A stretch of DNA of 64,000 nt from assembly GCF_003854275.1 (NCBI RefSeq), contig NZ_QTQP01000009.1:1-64000 (forward strand), in the 5' to 3' direction. Each line of letters starts with the position of its first letter. Position 1 is the first letter of the stretch. This document shows positions 28,444 through 38,189 of the stretch, piece after piece. Source of the stretch: Burkholderia sp. Bp8963. GTDB taxonomy: Bacteria > Pseudomonadota > Gammaproteobacteria > Burkholderiales > Burkholderiaceae. The notes below the pieces were generated by a model. That model made no database searches. It was not told where the DNA came from and saw only the letters and a list, made by a program, of their open reading frames with translations. The position numbers and the translations under genes were made by a program.

Positions 28444-30162
28444 ATGACGGTACAGGCTTTCCTGGACGCACGCGACTTTCTGCTGCGCCATCGCACCGAC
28501 TACGAAACCGCTTACCGCGATTTCCAGTGGCCGGCCCTCGACACGTTCAATTGGACGCTCGACTACTTCGACGTGATGGCGCGCGGCAACGACAAGCCTG
28601 CGCTATGGATCGTCGACGCGGCGACGGCGCAAGGCGACCCGTATTCGTTCGCGCAGATGTCCGAGCGTTCGTCGCGGATCGCGAACTGGCTGCGCAGCAT
28701 CGGCGTCGTGCGCGGCGACCGGATCCTGCTGATGCTGCCGAACCGCGTCGAGCTGTGGGACGCGATGCTCGCCGCGATGAAGCTCGGCGCGATCGTGTTG
28801 CCCGCAACGACGCAGCTCTCCGCCGACGACGTGCGCGACCGCGTGCAGATCGGTGGCGCAACCTACGCGATCGTCGACGAGAACGAAACCGCGAAGTTCG
28901 AGCAGCCTGGCCTCGACCTCAAGCAGAAGATCGTCGCCGGTGCCGCATCGACGATCCCCGGCGCGGGCTGGCTCGCGATGAACGACGGCTATACGGCACC
29001 CGCCGCATTCACGCCGGACGGCGTCACGCACGCGGACGATCCGATGCTGCTGTATTTCACGTCGGGCACGACGTCGAAGCCCAAGCTCGTCGAACATACG
29101 CACCGCACCTATCCGGTCGGCCACCTGTCGACGATGTACTGGGTCGGCCTGCAGCCGGGCGACATCCACTGGAACATCAGCTCGCCGGGCTGGGCGAAGC
29201 ACGCATGGAGCTGCTTCTTCGCGCCGTGGAATGCGCAGGCGTGCGTGTTCGCGTTCAACTACGCGCGCTTCGAGCCGAAGGTCGTGCTCGATGCGCTCGT
29301 CAAATACCAGGTGACGACGCTGTGCGCGCCGCCGACCGTCTGGCGCATGCTCGTGCAGCAGCCGCTCGCGTCGTTCGACGTGAAGCTGCGCGAGATCGTC
29401 GGCGCGGGCGAGCCGCTGAACCCCGAGGTCATCGAGCGCGTGAAGAAGGCGTGGGGCATCACGATCCGCGACGGCTACGGCCAGACCGAAACGACGTGCC
29501 TGATCGGCAATTCGCCGGGCCAGCCGGTCGTCGCAGGTTCGATGGGCCGCCCGCTGCCCGGCTACCGGATCGCGTTGCTCGACCCGGACGGCGTGCCCGT
29601 CAGCGAAGGCGAGGTCGCGCTGCCGATCGGCCCCGACGTGCCGCGCCCGGTCGGCCTGATGAACGGCTATGCGAACAACCCCGACGCGACGGCCCACGCG
29701 ATGCGCGACGGCCACTACCGCACGTCGGACATCGCGATGCGCGGCGACGACGGCTACTACGTGTACATCGGCCGCGCGGACGACGTGTTCAAGTCGTCCG
29801 ACTACCGGCTGAGCCCGTTCGAACTCGAAAGCGTGCTGATCGAGCACCCGGCGATCGCCGAGGCGGCCGTCGTGCCGAGCCCGGACCCCGTGCGGCTCGC
29901 GGTGCCGAAAACCTTCGTCACGCTGCGCCAGGGCTACGAGGCAAGCCCGGCGCTCGCGCTCGAGATCTTCCGCTTCTCGCGCGAGAAGCTCGCGCCGTAC
30001 AAGCGCATCCGCCGCCTGCAGTTCGCGGACCTGCCGAAGACGATCTCCGGCAAGATCCGCCGCGTCGAGCTGCGCCGCCGCGAGATCGAGCGCGGCGACG
30101 ACACGAGCGCGCGGATGCCCGGCGAATACTGGGAAGAGGATTTCGCCGCCGAACTGAAATGA
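28444..30162 (+). CDS. AMP-binding acyl-CoA synthetase
   Basis: This 572-residue adenylate-forming ligase has the P-loop LLYFTSGTTSKPKL near residue 205, A5 motif GYGQTETT near 345, A7 YRTSDIAMRGDDGYYVYIGRADD near 425 and the A10 lysine in LPKTISGKIRRVE near 532. It forms an acyl-CoA from a short or medium acid with ATP and fits the medium-chain synthetase subgroup. In this operon isobutyrate or a related acid is a plausible substrate. AGGAG lies eight bases before ATG 28444, which was preferred over ATG 28438. Confidence 0.9.
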   Translation: MTVQAFLDARDFLLRHRTDYETAYRDFQWPALDTFNWTLDYFDVMARGNDKPALWIVDAATAQGDPYSFAQMSERSSRIANWLRSIGVVRGDRILLMLPNRVELWDAMLAAMKLGAIVLPATTQLSADDVRDRVQIGGATYAIVDENETAKFEQPGLDLKQKIVAGAASTIPGAGWLAMNDGYTAPAAFTPDGVTHADDPMLLYFTSGTTSKPKLVEHTHRTYPVGHLSTMYWVGLQPGDIHWNISSPGWAKHAWSCFFAPWNAQACVFAFNYARFEPKVVLDALVKYQVTTLCAPPTVWRMLVQQPLASFDVKLREIVGAGEPLNPEVIERVKKAWGITIRDGYGQTETTCLIGNSPGQPVVAGSMGRPLPGYRIALLDPDGVPVSEGEVALPIGPDVPRPVGLMNGYANNPDATAHAMRDGHYRTSDIAMRGDDGYYVYIGRADDVFKSSDYRLSPFELESVLIEHPAIAEAAVVPSPDPVRLAVPKTFVTLRQGYEASPALALEIFRFSREKLAPYKRIRRLQFADLPKTISGKIRRVELRRREIERGDDTSARMPGEYWEEDFAAELK

Positions 30163-30261
30163 CCCGACAGCGGGCCGCGCATCCCGCGCTGCCCGCCGAT
30201 GCATTGAACCGGCCGCCGGTGTGCCGTGGCGCACGGCGGCGCTCCCAAGGAGATTGAAGCG

Positions 30262-31791
30262 ATGAACGCGAATCCGACGTCCCAAGCGGGACAAGACGTG
30301 CCGACGGTCAAGCTGCTGATCGACGGCGAATTCGTCGAGTCCGCCACCCGTGAGTGGCGCGACATCGTCAACCCGGCGACGCAGCAGGTGCTCGCGCGCG
30401 TGCCGTTCGCGACGGTCGCCGAGGTCGACGCGGCCGTGCAGGCCGCGCACGCCGCGTTCGCGTCGTGGAAGAACACGCCGATCGCCGCGCGCATGCGCAT
30501 CATGCTGAAGTTCCAGGATCTCGTGCGCACGCACCAGCAGCGCATCGCGAAGACGCTGACCGCCGAGCAGGGCAAGACGCTGCCCGACGCCGAAGGCGAC
30601 ATCTTCCGCGGGCTCGAGGTGGTCGAGCATGCGTGCTCGGTCGGCACGCTGCAGCTCGGCGAGTTCGCGGAGAACGTCGCGGGCGGCGTCGACACGTACA
30701 CGCTGCGCCAGCCGCTCGGCGTGTGCGCGGGCATCACGCCGTTCAACTTCCCGGCGATGATCCCGCTGTGGATGTTCCCGATGGCGATCGTATGCGGCAA
30801 CACGTTCGTGCTGAAGCCGTCGGAACAGGATCCGCTGTCGACGATGGAGCTCGTCGAGCTCGCGGTCGAGGCCGGCATTCCGAAAGGCGTGCTGAACGTC
30901 GTGCACGGCGGCAAGGAAGTCGTCGACGCGATCTGCACGCATCCGCTCGTGAAGGCGATCTCGTTCGTCGGCTCGACCGCGGTCGGCACGCACGTGTATC
31001 AGCTTGGCAGTGCGAACGGCAAGCGCGTGCAGGCGATGATGGGCGCGAAGAACCACGCGGTGGTGCTGCCCGACGCGAACCGCGAGCAGACGATCAACGC
31101 GCTCGTCGGCGCCGGGTTCGGCGCGGCGGGGCAGCGCTGCATGGCGACGTCGGTCGCGGTGCTCGTTGGCGAGGCGCGCGACTGGCTGCCCGATCTCGTC
31201 GCGAAGGCGAAGCTGCTGAAAGTCAACGCGGGCGCGGAAGCCGGCACCGACGTCGGCCCGGTCGTGTCGAAGACCGCGAAGGAACGCATCCTGTCGCTGA
31301 TCGAAGCGGGCGTGAAGGAAGGCGCGAAGCTCGAACTCGACGGCCGCGGCGTGACGGTGCCCGGCTACGAGAGCGGCAACTTCGTCGGCCCGACGATCTT
31401 CTCCGGCGTGAAGACCGACATGTCGATCTACACGCACGAGATCTTCGGCCCGGTGCTCGTCGTGCTCGAGGCCAACTCGCTCGACGATGCGATCGCGCTC
31501 GTCAACGCGAACCCGTTCGGTAACGGCGTCGGCCTGTTCACGCAGAGCGGCGCGGCCGCGCGCAAGTTTCAGAGCGAGATCGACATCGGCCAGGTCGGCA
31601 TCAACATCCCGATTCCGGTGCCGGTGCCGTACTTCAGCTTCACGGGCTCGCGCGGCTCGAAGCTCGGCGATCTCGGCCCGTATGGCAAGCAGGTCGTGCA
31701 GTTCTATACGCAGACCAAGACGGTCACCGCGCGCTGGTTCGACGACGAAGCGACGGCCGGCCCGGTGAATACGACGATTCGTCTGCATTGA
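30262..31791 (+). CDS. mmsA: Methylmalonate-semialdehyde dehydrogenase (CoA-acylating)
   Basis: This 509-residue aldehyde dehydrogenase oxidises methylmalonate or malonate semialdehyde to propionyl-CoA or acetyl-CoA with NAD and CoA, releasing CO2. Signatures are [20 protein letters not shown] near residue 158, a KPSEQDP nucleotide segment, SFVGSTAVG near 235 and the catalytic cysteine in GQRCMATS near 293. The usual ALDH general-base glutamate is absent, as expected for the CoA-acylating type. AAGGAG precedes ATG 30262. It is the key step of valine and inositol breakdown. Confidence 0.95.
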   Translation: MNANPTSQAGQDVPTVKLLIDGEFVESATREWRDIVNPATQQVLARVPFATVAEVDAAVQAAHAAFASWKNTPIAARMRIMLKFQDLVRTHQQRIAKTLTAEQGKTLPDAEGDIFRGLEVVEHACSVGTLQLGEFAENVAGGVDTYTLRQPLGVCAGITPFNFPAMIPLWMFPMAIVCGNTFVLKPSEQDPLSTMELVELAVEAGIPKGVLNVVHGGKEVVDAICTHPLVKAISFVGSTAVGTHVYQLGSANGKRVQAMMGAKNHAVVLPDANREQTINALVGAGFGAAGQRCMATSVAVLVGEARDWLPDLVAKAKLLKVNAGAEAGTDVGPVVSKTAKERILSLIEAGVKEGAKLELDGRGVTVPGYESGNFVGPTIFSGVKTDMSIYTHEIFGPVLVVLEANSLDDAIALVNANPFGNGVGLFTQSGAAARKFQSEIDIGQVGINIPIPVPVPYFSFTGSRGSKLGDLGPYGKQVVQFYTQTKTVTARWFDDEATAGPVNTTIRLH

Positions 31792-31810
31792 CAGTGACAG
31801 GGAGGCAGTG

Positions 31811-32710
31811 ATGAAGATCGGTTTTATCGGCCTCGGCCACATGGGCGCGCCGATGGCGCTGAACCTGCTGAAGGCCGGCCACGAAGTGCACGCATTCGAC
31901 CTCAGCGCCGACGCGCTGCGCGCGCTGCAGGACGCGGGCGCGCAGGTGGCCGGCTCGCCGCGCGACGCGACGGCCGGCGCGGAATTCGTGATCACGATGC
32001 TGCCCGCCGCGCCGCACGTGCGCTCGGTGCTGACCGGCGAGAGCGGCGTGCTGGCCGGGCTCGGCGCGGGTGCGACGGTGATCGATTCGAGCACGATCGA
32101 CCCGGCGAGCGCGCAGGCGTTCGGCGCGCTCGTGCGCGAGCACGGCGGCGCGTTCGTCGATGCGCCGGTGTCGGGCGGCACGGGCGGCGCGGCGGCCGGC
32201 ACGCTGACCTTCATGGTCGGCGGCAGCGACGCGGATTTCGAGCGCGTGAAGCCCGTCCTTTCGGGGATGGGCAAGAACATCGTCCATTGCGGCGCGACCG
32301 GGATGGGGCAGGTCGCGAAGGTCTGCAACAACCTCGTGCTCGGCATCTCGATGGCAGCCGTGTCGGAAGCGATGTCGCTCGGCGTCGCGCTCGGCATCGA
32401 CCCGAAGGTGCTCGCGGGCATCGTCAACACGTCGACGGGCCGCTGCTGGAGTTCGGATACCTACAACCCGTATCCGGGCGTGATCGAGACCGCGCCGTCG
32501 TCGCGCGGCTACACGGGCGGCTTCGGCACCGACCTGATGCTGAAGGATCTCGGCCTCGCGAACGACGCGGCGAAGCAGGCGCGCCAGCCCGTCTATCTCG
32601 GCGCGCTCGCGCAGCAGCTGTACCAGACGATGAGCAGCCGCGGCGACGGGCAGCTCGATTTCTCGGCGGTGATCCGCCTCTACCAACCGGCAACGAAGAA
32701 GGACGCGTGA
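31811..32710 (+). CDS. mmsB: 3-hydroxyisobutyrate dehydrogenase
   Basis: This 299-residue NAD-dependent dehydrogenase converts 3-hydroxyisobutyrate to methylmalonate semialdehyde. The Rossmann motif IGFIGLGHMGAPMALNLLKAGH is at the N-terminus, the substrate-binding FVDAPVSGGTGGAAAGTLTFMVGG near 118-140, and the catalytic lysine in GQVAKVCNN near 171. GGAGGC sits four bases before ATG 31811. The stop overlaps the next gene's start. It supplies the substrate for MmsA encoded just upstream. Confidence 0.95.
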   Translation: MKIGFIGLGHMGAPMALNLLKAGHEVHAFDLSADALRALQDAGAQVAGSPRDATAGAEFVITMLPAAPHVRSVLTGESGVLAGLGAGATVIDSSTIDPASAQAFGALVREHGGAFVDAPVSGGTGGAAAGTLTFMVGGSDADFERVKPVLSGMGKNIVHCGATGMGQVAKVCNNLVLGISMAAVSEAMSLGVALGIDPKVLAGIVNTSTGRCWSSDTYNPYPGVIETAPSSRGYTGGFGTDLMLKDLGLANDAAKQARQPVYLGALAQQLYQTMSSRGDGQLDFSAVIRLYQPATKKDA

Positions 32711-33501
32711 TGATCGAACTGGACTACGTCGACGATGGCGCGATTGCGTGCGTGACGCTCAAGCGCCCGCCCGCGAATGCATTCTCGCCTGACGGTCTGC
32801 TGCAGTTGCAGCAGACCGTCGCCGAACTGGATGCCGACCCGCGCGTCCGTGCGCTCGTCATCACCGGCGACGGCCCGAAGTTCTTCAGCGCGGGCGCGGA
32901 CCTGAAAACGTTCGCCGACGGCGATCGCGCGGTCGCGCGCGACATGGCATCGCGTTTCGGCGCGGCATTCGAGGCGCTTTCCGACGCGCGCTTCGTGACG
33001 ATCGCGGCGATCAACGGCTACGCAATGGGTGGCGGGCTCGAATGCGCGCTCGCGTGCGACCTGCGGATCGCGGAGACGCACGCGCAGATGGCGCTGCCCG
33101 AGCCGTCGGTCGGGCTGCTGCCGTGCGGGCTCGGTACGCAGACGCTGCCGTGGCTCGTCGGCGAAGGTTGGGCAAAGAAGATCATTCTCGCCGGCACGCG
33201 TGTCGACGCGGCGACCGCACTCAGGATCGGCCTCGTCGAGGACGTCGTCGACACCGGCGCGGCGCGCGACGCGGCGCTCGCGCTCGCGCGCAACGTCGCA
33301 CGGCAGAGCCCGCACGCGGTCGCGTACAGCAAGGAGCTGATCGGCCTTGCGCGGCACGGCGTGCCGCGCAGCGCGGCACTTGCCGTCGAGCGCGAGCGCT
33401 TCGTCGACCTGTTCGACACGAACGATCCGCGCGAAGGCGTCGCCGCATTTCTCGGCAAGCGCGCGCCGCAATGGCATGACGAAGGAGAGCAGGAACGATG
33501 A
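32710..33501 (+). CDS. Enoyl-CoA hydratase of the valine operon
   Basis: This 263-residue crotonase-fold enzyme has the oxyanion-hole segments KFFSAGADLKTF (residues 57-68) and NGYAMGGGLECALACDLRIAE near 100-120, with the acidic residue in ALPEPSVGLLPCGLGT. The position in the operon implies hydration of methacrylyl-CoA to 3-hydroxyisobutyryl-CoA. Start and stop each overlap neighbouring genes by ATGA, so translation is coupled. Sequence alone cannot exclude broader enoyl-CoA specificity. Confidence 0.92.
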   Translation: MIELDYVDDGAIACVTLKRPPANAFSPDGLLQLQQTVAELDADPRVRALVITGDGPKFFSAGADLKTFADGDRAVARDMASRFGAAFEALSDARFVTIAAINGYAMGGGLECALACDLRIAETHAQMALPEPSVGLLPCGLGTQTLPWLVGEGWAKKIILAGTRVDAATALRIGLVEDVVDTGAARDAALALARNVARQSPHAVAYSKELIGLARHGVPRSAALAVERERFVDLFDTNDPREGVAAFLGKRAPQWHDEGEQER

Positions 33502-34637
33502 GCACGCCGGTCACGACTCACGACGCATCCGCGCAAGCCGCACCGGACGTGCTGTTCCGCGTGCTGAACCGCGTCGCGCTGATCACGCTGAACCGTCCGG
33601 CCGCGCTCAATGCGCTGTCGCACGGGATGGTGTGCGAGCTGGCGGCGCTGCTGGAGCGCTGCCGCACCGACGACCAGATCGTCGCGGTCGTGCTGCGCGG
33701 CGCGGGCGAGAAGGGCTTCTGCGCGGGCGGCGACGTGCGCGCGCTGTACCGGATGGCGTCGCAGCGCGACACGTGGCTGCCGTTCTTCGTCGACGAATAC
33801 CGGCTCGACTACGCGATTCATACGTTTCCGAAACCGGTCGTCGCGCTGATGGACGGCGTGACGATGGGCGGCGGCATGGGGCTTGCGCAGGGGGCTACGC
33901 TGCGCGTCGCCACCGAGCGCAGCAAGATCGCGATGCCGGAGACGCGCATCGGCCTGTTGCCGGACGTCGGCGCGACGCATTTCCTCGCCCGCATGCCCGT
34001 CGAGCTGGAGCTGTACGTCGGCCTGACGGGGGCGATGCTGTCCGGCGCGGATGCGCTCACGGCGAAGCTCGCGGACCTGTGCGTGCCGTCGTCATGGCTC
34101 GACACGTTCGAGACGCGCATCGAGAGCGTGAAATGGGGCGACGACGTGCCGGCCGCGCTGCGCAAGGTGTTCGAGCCGCCGTGCAATGTCGTGCCGCATG
34201 CGGTGCTCGATACGCAGATGCCGTGGATCGTCCGCCATTTCGACAAGCGTTCTACGGTCGAGCGGATCGTCGCGACGCTCGCGCAGGATCTCGCGCGCGA
34301 CGAGCTGTCGCGCGAGCACCGGCAGTGGCTGCAGGCGACGCTCGACGCGCTGCGCGGCCATTCGCCGACGATGCTCGCGGTGACGCGCGAGGCGCTGCTG
34401 CGCGGCCGTCAGATGACGCTCGCCGAATCGTTCCGGATGGAGCTCGGGATCGTCGCGCGCGCGATCGAGGACGGCGATTTTTGCGAAGGCGTGCGCGCGC
34501 ACCTCGTCGACAAGGATCGCAAGCCGCGCTGGGCGCCCGCGTCGCTCGTCGAGCTGCGCGCCGAACGCGTGCGGCATTTCCTCACGTCGCCGTGGAAGCT
34601 GTTCGCGCATCCGCTCGCCGATCTCGGCGCGGCGTGA
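33498..34637 (+). CDS. 3-hydroxyisobutyryl-CoA hydrolase
   Basis: This 379-residue crotonase-superfamily protein is longer than simple hydratases and has HIBYL-CoA hydrolase features: GAGEKGFCAGGDVRALY (residues 68-84), DGVTMGGGMGLAQGATLRVATE near 115-135 and MPETRIGLLPDVGATHFLARMP with the catalytic glutamate. The C-terminal domain SPTMLAVTREALLRGRQMTLAESFRMELGIV is typical. It releases free 3-hydroxyisobutyrate for MmsB, completing the valine route. It is the last gene of the operon and is followed by a shared terminator. Confidence 0.92.
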   Translation: MSTPVTTHDASAQAAPDVLFRVLNRVALITLNRPAALNALSHGMVCELAALLERCRTDDQIVAVVLRGAGEKGFCAGGDVRALYRMASQRDTWLPFFVDEYRLDYAIHTFPKPVVALMDGVTMGGGMGLAQGATLRVATERSKIAMPETRIGLLPDVGATHFLARMPVELELYVGLTGAMLSGADALTAKLADLCVPSSWLDTFETRIESVKWGDDVPAALRKVFEPPCNVVPHAVLDTQMPWIVRHFDKRSTVERIVATLAQDLARDELSREHRQWLQATLDALRGHSPTMLAVTREALLRGRQMTLAESFRMELGIVARAIEDGDFCEGVRAHLVDKDRKPRWAPASLVELRAERVRHFLTSPWKLFAHPLADLGAA

Positions 34638-34663
34638 TTGCCGCGTGATGGCCATGTAATGGC

Positions 34664-34688
34664 CCGACGCGCCCGTGCGGCGCGTCGG
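34664..34688. terminator. Bidirectional hairpin between valine operon and LysR gene
   Basis: A 10-bp stem CCGACGCGCC (34664-34673) with GGCGCGTCGG (34679-34688) and a 5-base loop lies between two convergent genes. T-runs are short, so efficiency is uncertain. Confidence 0.6.
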
Positions 34689-34690
34689 CT

Positions 34691-35626
34691 TCAACCTGCC
34701 TTCTGGTTGTTTGCGGGCTCCGGGCGCTCGATCATCGGCGGAATCGCCTGTGCGAGCGCGTCGATCACGCAGCGGGTCTTGCGCGGCAGGTAGCGCGTCT
34801 TCGGCCAGATCGCGTGAATGTCGCCTTCGCAGACGAAGCAGCGATCCAGCACGACCACCATCTCCCCGCGCTTCACGTAATGGTCGAGCAGCCAGCTCGG
34901 CACCCACGCAATCCCGAACCCCGACGCGCCGGCCGCGGCGATCGCCTGCACGTCGTCGAAACTCAGTTGATGCGGCATGTCGATCCGCACCGTCGAGCCG
35001 TCCGGCGCGCGCAGGTCCCATGGCTGCACCACGCCCGAACGCGAATAGGCGATCGTCCGATGGTGCTTCAGGTCGTCGAGCGTCTTGGGCATCCCGTAGC
35101 GCGCGAGATACGACGGCGCCGCGCCGAGGCTGCCGTATTGCGTGCCGAGCCGCCGCGCCGCGAGGCTCGTGCTGTCCGCGAGCGCGCCGATCCGCACCGC
35201 GAGGTCGATCCCTTCCTCGACGAGATCGACGAAACGGTCGGTGATCGACACGTCGATCCGCAGGTGCGGGTAAGTGCGCGCAAGGTCGAGCACGATCGGC
35301 GTCACGCAGTGATGCCCGAACGCGAGCGGCACGCTCAGCCGCAGCTTGCCGCGCGCCTCGTTGCGGCCGCAGTCGAGATCGGCTTCCGCCGCTTCCATTT
35401 CCGCCAGCGCGCGTACGCAGCGGTCGTAGTACGCCTGGCCGTCGTCGGTCAGGCTCTGGCTGCGCGTCGTGCGCTGCAGCAGCCGCGCGCCGAGCCGCTT
35501 CTCGAGCCGCGCGATCGCCTTGCCGACCGCCGAACGCGTCATGTCGAGCCGTTCCGCGGCCAGCGCGAAACTGCCCGATTCGACCACCTGCACGAACGTC
35601 GATACGCCGTCGAGTTTGTCGGTCAT
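34691..35626 (-). CDS. LysR-family regulator
   Basis: This 311-residue regulator has an N-terminal winged helix (FVQVVESGSFALAAERLDMTRSAVGKAIARLEKRLGARLL, residues 11-50). The periplasmic-binding-like effector domain opens GKLRLSVPLAFGHHCVTPIV and includes DLAVRIG and GFGIAWVPSWLLDHYV. It diverges from an MFS exporter gene across a 189-base gap containing inverted repeats, the usual layout for a LysR protein controlling its neighbour and itself. Inducer unknown. Confidence 0.93.
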   Translation of the reverse strand: MTDKLDGVSTFVQVVESGSFALAAERLDMTRSAVGKAIARLEKRLGARLLQRTTRSQSLTDDGQAYYDRCVRALAEMEAAEADLDCGRNEARGKLRLSVPLAFGHHCVTPIVLDLARTYPHLRIDVSITDRFVDLVEEGIDLAVRIGALADSTSLAARRLGTQYGSLGAAPSYLARYGMPKTLDDLKHHRTIAYSRSGVVQPWDLRAPDGSTVRIDMPHQLSFDDVQAIAAAGASGFGIAWVPSWLLDHYVKRGEMVVVLDRCFVCEGDIHAIWPKTRYLPRKTRCVIDALAQAIPPMIERPEPANNQKAG

Positions 35627-35665
35627 TGCGGGTATCGCCTATTGGTTCCTTGAATTCCCGAGTCA

Positions 35666-35702
35666 TGAGAATCCGGTGACTCAATCGGGAACGAAATTCT
35701 CA
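35666..35702. promoter_or_regulatory. Inverted repeats in the LysR-MFS intergenic region
   Basis: TGAGAAT (35666-35672) pairs with ATTCTCA (35696-35702). Between and beside them, TTCCCGA and TCGGGAA and GTCA and TGAC also form matching arms. This nested symmetry between divergent genes suggests the LysR binding region and overlapping promoters. Confidence 0.5.
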
Positions 35703-35815
35703 ATATAGTACCGATTCCTGTTCATCGCGTGCGACGCCACGGCCGCGCGCAGCGAACGCCTTCTTGGACCCTGGAGGTGCGCGCCGTCCGGCTGCCGGGC
35801 GGCGCCGCGAAATCG

Positions 35816-37354
35816 ATGACGCTATCCGATACCCGACGAAATGCGGTCGCGCTCGCGGCCGTCTGCCTGACTTCGCTGATGTTCGGCCTCGAGATCTCGA
35901 GCGTGCCGGTGATCCTGCCGACGCTCGAGCACGTGCTGCATGGCGACTTCAACGGCATGCAATGGATCATGAATGCGTACACGATCGCCTGCACGACCGT
36001 GCTGATGGCGGCCGGCACGCTCGCGGACCGCTTCGGCCGCAAGCGCGTGTATGTCGCGGGCACCGTGCTGTTCGGCGCGACGTCGCTGTTGTGCGGGTTC
36101 GCGCCGGACGTGCCGGTGCTCGTCGCGGGCCGGCTGCTGCAGGGCGCGAGCGGCGGTGCGATGCTGATCTGCCAGATCGCGGTGCTGTCGCACCAGTTTC
36201 GCGAAGGGCGCGAGCGCGGCCGCGCGTTCGGCATTTGGGGGATCGTGTTCGGGATCGGGCTCGGTTTCGGGCCGATCGTCGGCGGCGCGATCGTCGCGGT
36301 CGCGAGCTGGCCGTGGGTGTTCCTCGTTCATGTGCCGCTCGCGGCCGTCGCGCTCGCGCTGATCGGCGGCGCGGTGCGGGAGTCGCGCGATCCGCACGCG
36401 GGCTCGCTCGACGTCGCGGGCATCGTCACGCTGTCGCTCGCGGTGCTCGGTCTCGCGTTCTACATCACGCAGGGCGCCGAGCTCGGCCTGACGAGCGCCG
36501 CCGGGCTCGGCGTGCTCGGCGCGACGGTGCTCGCGCTTGCCGCATTCATTGTTGCCGAGCGCCGCAGTGCGCACCCGATGTTCGATTTCTCGGTGTTCCG
36601 GATCCGTGCGTTCACGGGTGCGATCTTCGGCTCGATGGGGATGAACTTCAGTTTCTGGCCGTTCATGATCTACCTGCCGATTTTCTTCCAGGTCGCGCTC
36701 GGCTACGACAGCGTGACGGCAGGCCTCGCGTTGCTCGCGTATACGCTGCCGACGCTGATCGCGCCGCCGTTCGGCGAGCGTCTCGCGATGCGCCACGGGC
36801 CGGGCGTCGTGATTCCGGGCGGGCTGTTCACGATCGCGGCGGGCTTCGCGCTGATGCGGGTCGGCAGCGCGGCCGAGCATGCCGACTGGCTGACGATGCT
36901 GCCCGGCTGTGTGGTCGCGGGCATCGGGCTCGGGCTCACGAACACGCCGGTCACCAACACGACGACGGGCGCGGTGCCGAGCGCGCGCGCCGGGATGGCG
37001 TCGGGCATCGACATGAGCGCACGGATGATTTCGCTTGCGCTGAACATCGCGATGATGGGCTTCGTGCTGGTCGCGGGGATCGTCGCAAGCCTGAAGGCGG
37101 GTGTGGCGGGCGTGGTTGGCGATGCAGCGCTGCGCGCGCTCGCGCAGCAAATCGCGGCGGGGCGCGTCGACGGGCTGCGCGCGCTGGCGCCGGAGCTCGC
37201 GCGCGCGGACCCGACCGGCGCGGCCTTGCATGCGGCGCTCATGCACGGGTTCGGTTGGGTGATGGTGTACGGCGCGGCGGGTGTGGCGGTGCTGGCGACG
37301 GCAAGCGCGCTGGCGTTCGCGCCGGCGCGGCGCGGGCAGGCCGTCGCGGAATGA
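35816..37354 (+). CDS. MFS drug/H+ antiporter, DHA2 (14-TMS) family
   Basis: This 512-residue exporter has motif A LADRFGRKRVYVAG near residue 65 and motif C-like GIVFGIGLGFGPIVGGAIV near 145. The hydrophobic profile fits 14 membrane segments, and the length is normal for EmrB/QacA relatives. NAVALAAVCLTSLMFGLEISSVPVILPTL is a typical first helix. The divergent LysR gene probably controls it. No clear ribosome site precedes ATG 35816; the frame is open 29 codons further upstream. Substrate unknown. Confidence 0.9.
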   Translation: MTLSDTRRNAVALAAVCLTSLMFGLEISSVPVILPTLEHVLHGDFNGMQWIMNAYTIACTTVLMAAGTLADRFGRKRVYVAGTVLFGATSLLCGFAPDVPVLVAGRLLQGASGGAMLICQIAVLSHQFREGRERGRAFGIWGIVFGIGLGFGPIVGGAIVAVASWPWVFLVHVPLAAVALALIGGAVRESRDPHAGSLDVAGIVTLSLAVLGLAFYITQGAELGLTSAAGLGVLGATVLALAAFIVAERRSAHPMFDFSVFRIRAFTGAIFGSMGMNFSFWPFMIYLPIFFQVALGYDSVTAGLALLAYTLPTLIAPPFGERLAMRHGPGVVIPGGLFTIAAGFALMRVGSAAEHADWLTMLPGCVVAGIGLGLTNTPVTNTTTGAVPSARAGMASGIDMSARMISLALNIAMMGFVLVAGIVASLKAGVAGVVGDAALRALAQQIAAGRVDGLRALAPELARADPTGAALHAALMHGFGWVMVYGAAGVAVLATASALAFAPARRGQAVAE

Positions 37355-37367
37355 TGGGGCAGGCGCG

Positions 37368-37393
37368 GGCGGCGTGGCCGTTCGCACGCCGCC
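37368..37393. terminator. Hairpin between convergent MFS and HD-domain genes
   Basis: GGCGGCGTG (37368-37376) pairs with CACGCCGCC (37385-37393) around an 8-base loop, in a 42-base gap between converging genes. It lacks a T-run. Confidence 0.5.
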
Positions 37394-37396
37394 GGC

Positions 37397-37978
37397 TTAC
37401 GCGTCCCGCGCGGCGGCGTCCCTCCGCTTTCTCGTATCCGCATCGACGATCGCGCGGATCGCGCTGAACAGTGGGCTCGCGTTCGTGTATTGCCGGCCGT
37501 AGCCGAGATTGAACGCGTAGTCGAAGTCCGGCGGATTGTCGCCCTCGCTGTGCTGCAGGATCGTTTCGAGCTTGTCGAGCGCCTTCACAGCCTGCGCTTC
37601 CGGTGTCGCGGCCTGTTCGTATTCATCCCACAGCGACACGATCTCGTCACGCAGCGCGGCGTCGAGGCCGGCCGTCAGCGTCAGCAGGTCGTCGCGTTCG
37701 TGTGCGCTCTTGTCCGGATGCGCGGCCTGCTCGATCGCGGGGATGTCGCCGTGCAGCGCTTCGCCGAGGTCGTGGACGACGCACAGCTTCAGCACTTTCA
37801 GCGGATCGGCGCCGGGCAGCGCATCGGCGAACACGAGTGCCATCAGGCACAGCCGCCAGCTATGCTCGGCGGTGCTTTCCGGGCGCCCGTTCGACGTATG
37901 GCCACTGCGCAGCACGTCCTTCAGGCGTTCCGCTTCGCGCAGGAAATCGAGCCGCGCGTGGATCGTATCGAGGTTCAT
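37397..37978 (-). CDS. HD-domain phosphohydrolase, YfbR-like
   Basis: This 193-residue enzyme has the HD signature: H in STAEHSWRLCLMALVFAD (residues about 35-52), HD in CVVHDLGEALHGDIPA near 67-70, and a distal aspartate in VKALDKLETILQH near 132. Relatives are metal-dependent 5'-deoxynucleotidases acting on dNMPs. ATG 37978 (MNLDTIHARL) was preferred to 38005 because it matches the usual family start. Its role here is housekeeping nucleotide turnover by inference. Confidence 0.85.
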   Translation of the reverse strand: MNLDTIHARLDFLREAERLKDVLRSGHTSNGRPESTAEHSWRLCLMALVFADALPGADPLKVLKLCVVHDLGEALHGDIPAIEQAAHPDKSAHERDDLLTLTAGLDAALRDEIVSLWDEYEQAATPEAQAVKALDKLETILQHSEGDNPPDFDYAFNLGYGRQYTNASPLFSAIRAIVDADTRKRRDAAARDA

Positions 37979-38189
37979 CCGTTGGTTTTCCGTCTGCGCG
38001 GTCAAGGTGGCTTTCGCCCTCGGGGCAACGATTCTGGCGCAATTGCCGGATGTTGTCGAAGGGGATACGCGTTCGGCACCGCCGCCGTGTGTCGCGCCGC
38101 GCGCCGCAAAGTGCCGGCGCGAAGCGGCGGGTGCGCGTTGCGCAGCGGTGCAGCCGCGTGTCGTCCCATGACGCGCAATCCGTCACTGA

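Noticed and set aside
28603-32430. A 1275-codon antisense open frame over the valine operon
   Set aside because: The sense strand holds well-recognised enzymes end to end. The antisense product is Arg/His/Asp-rich low complexity, typical of GC-rich shadow frames.
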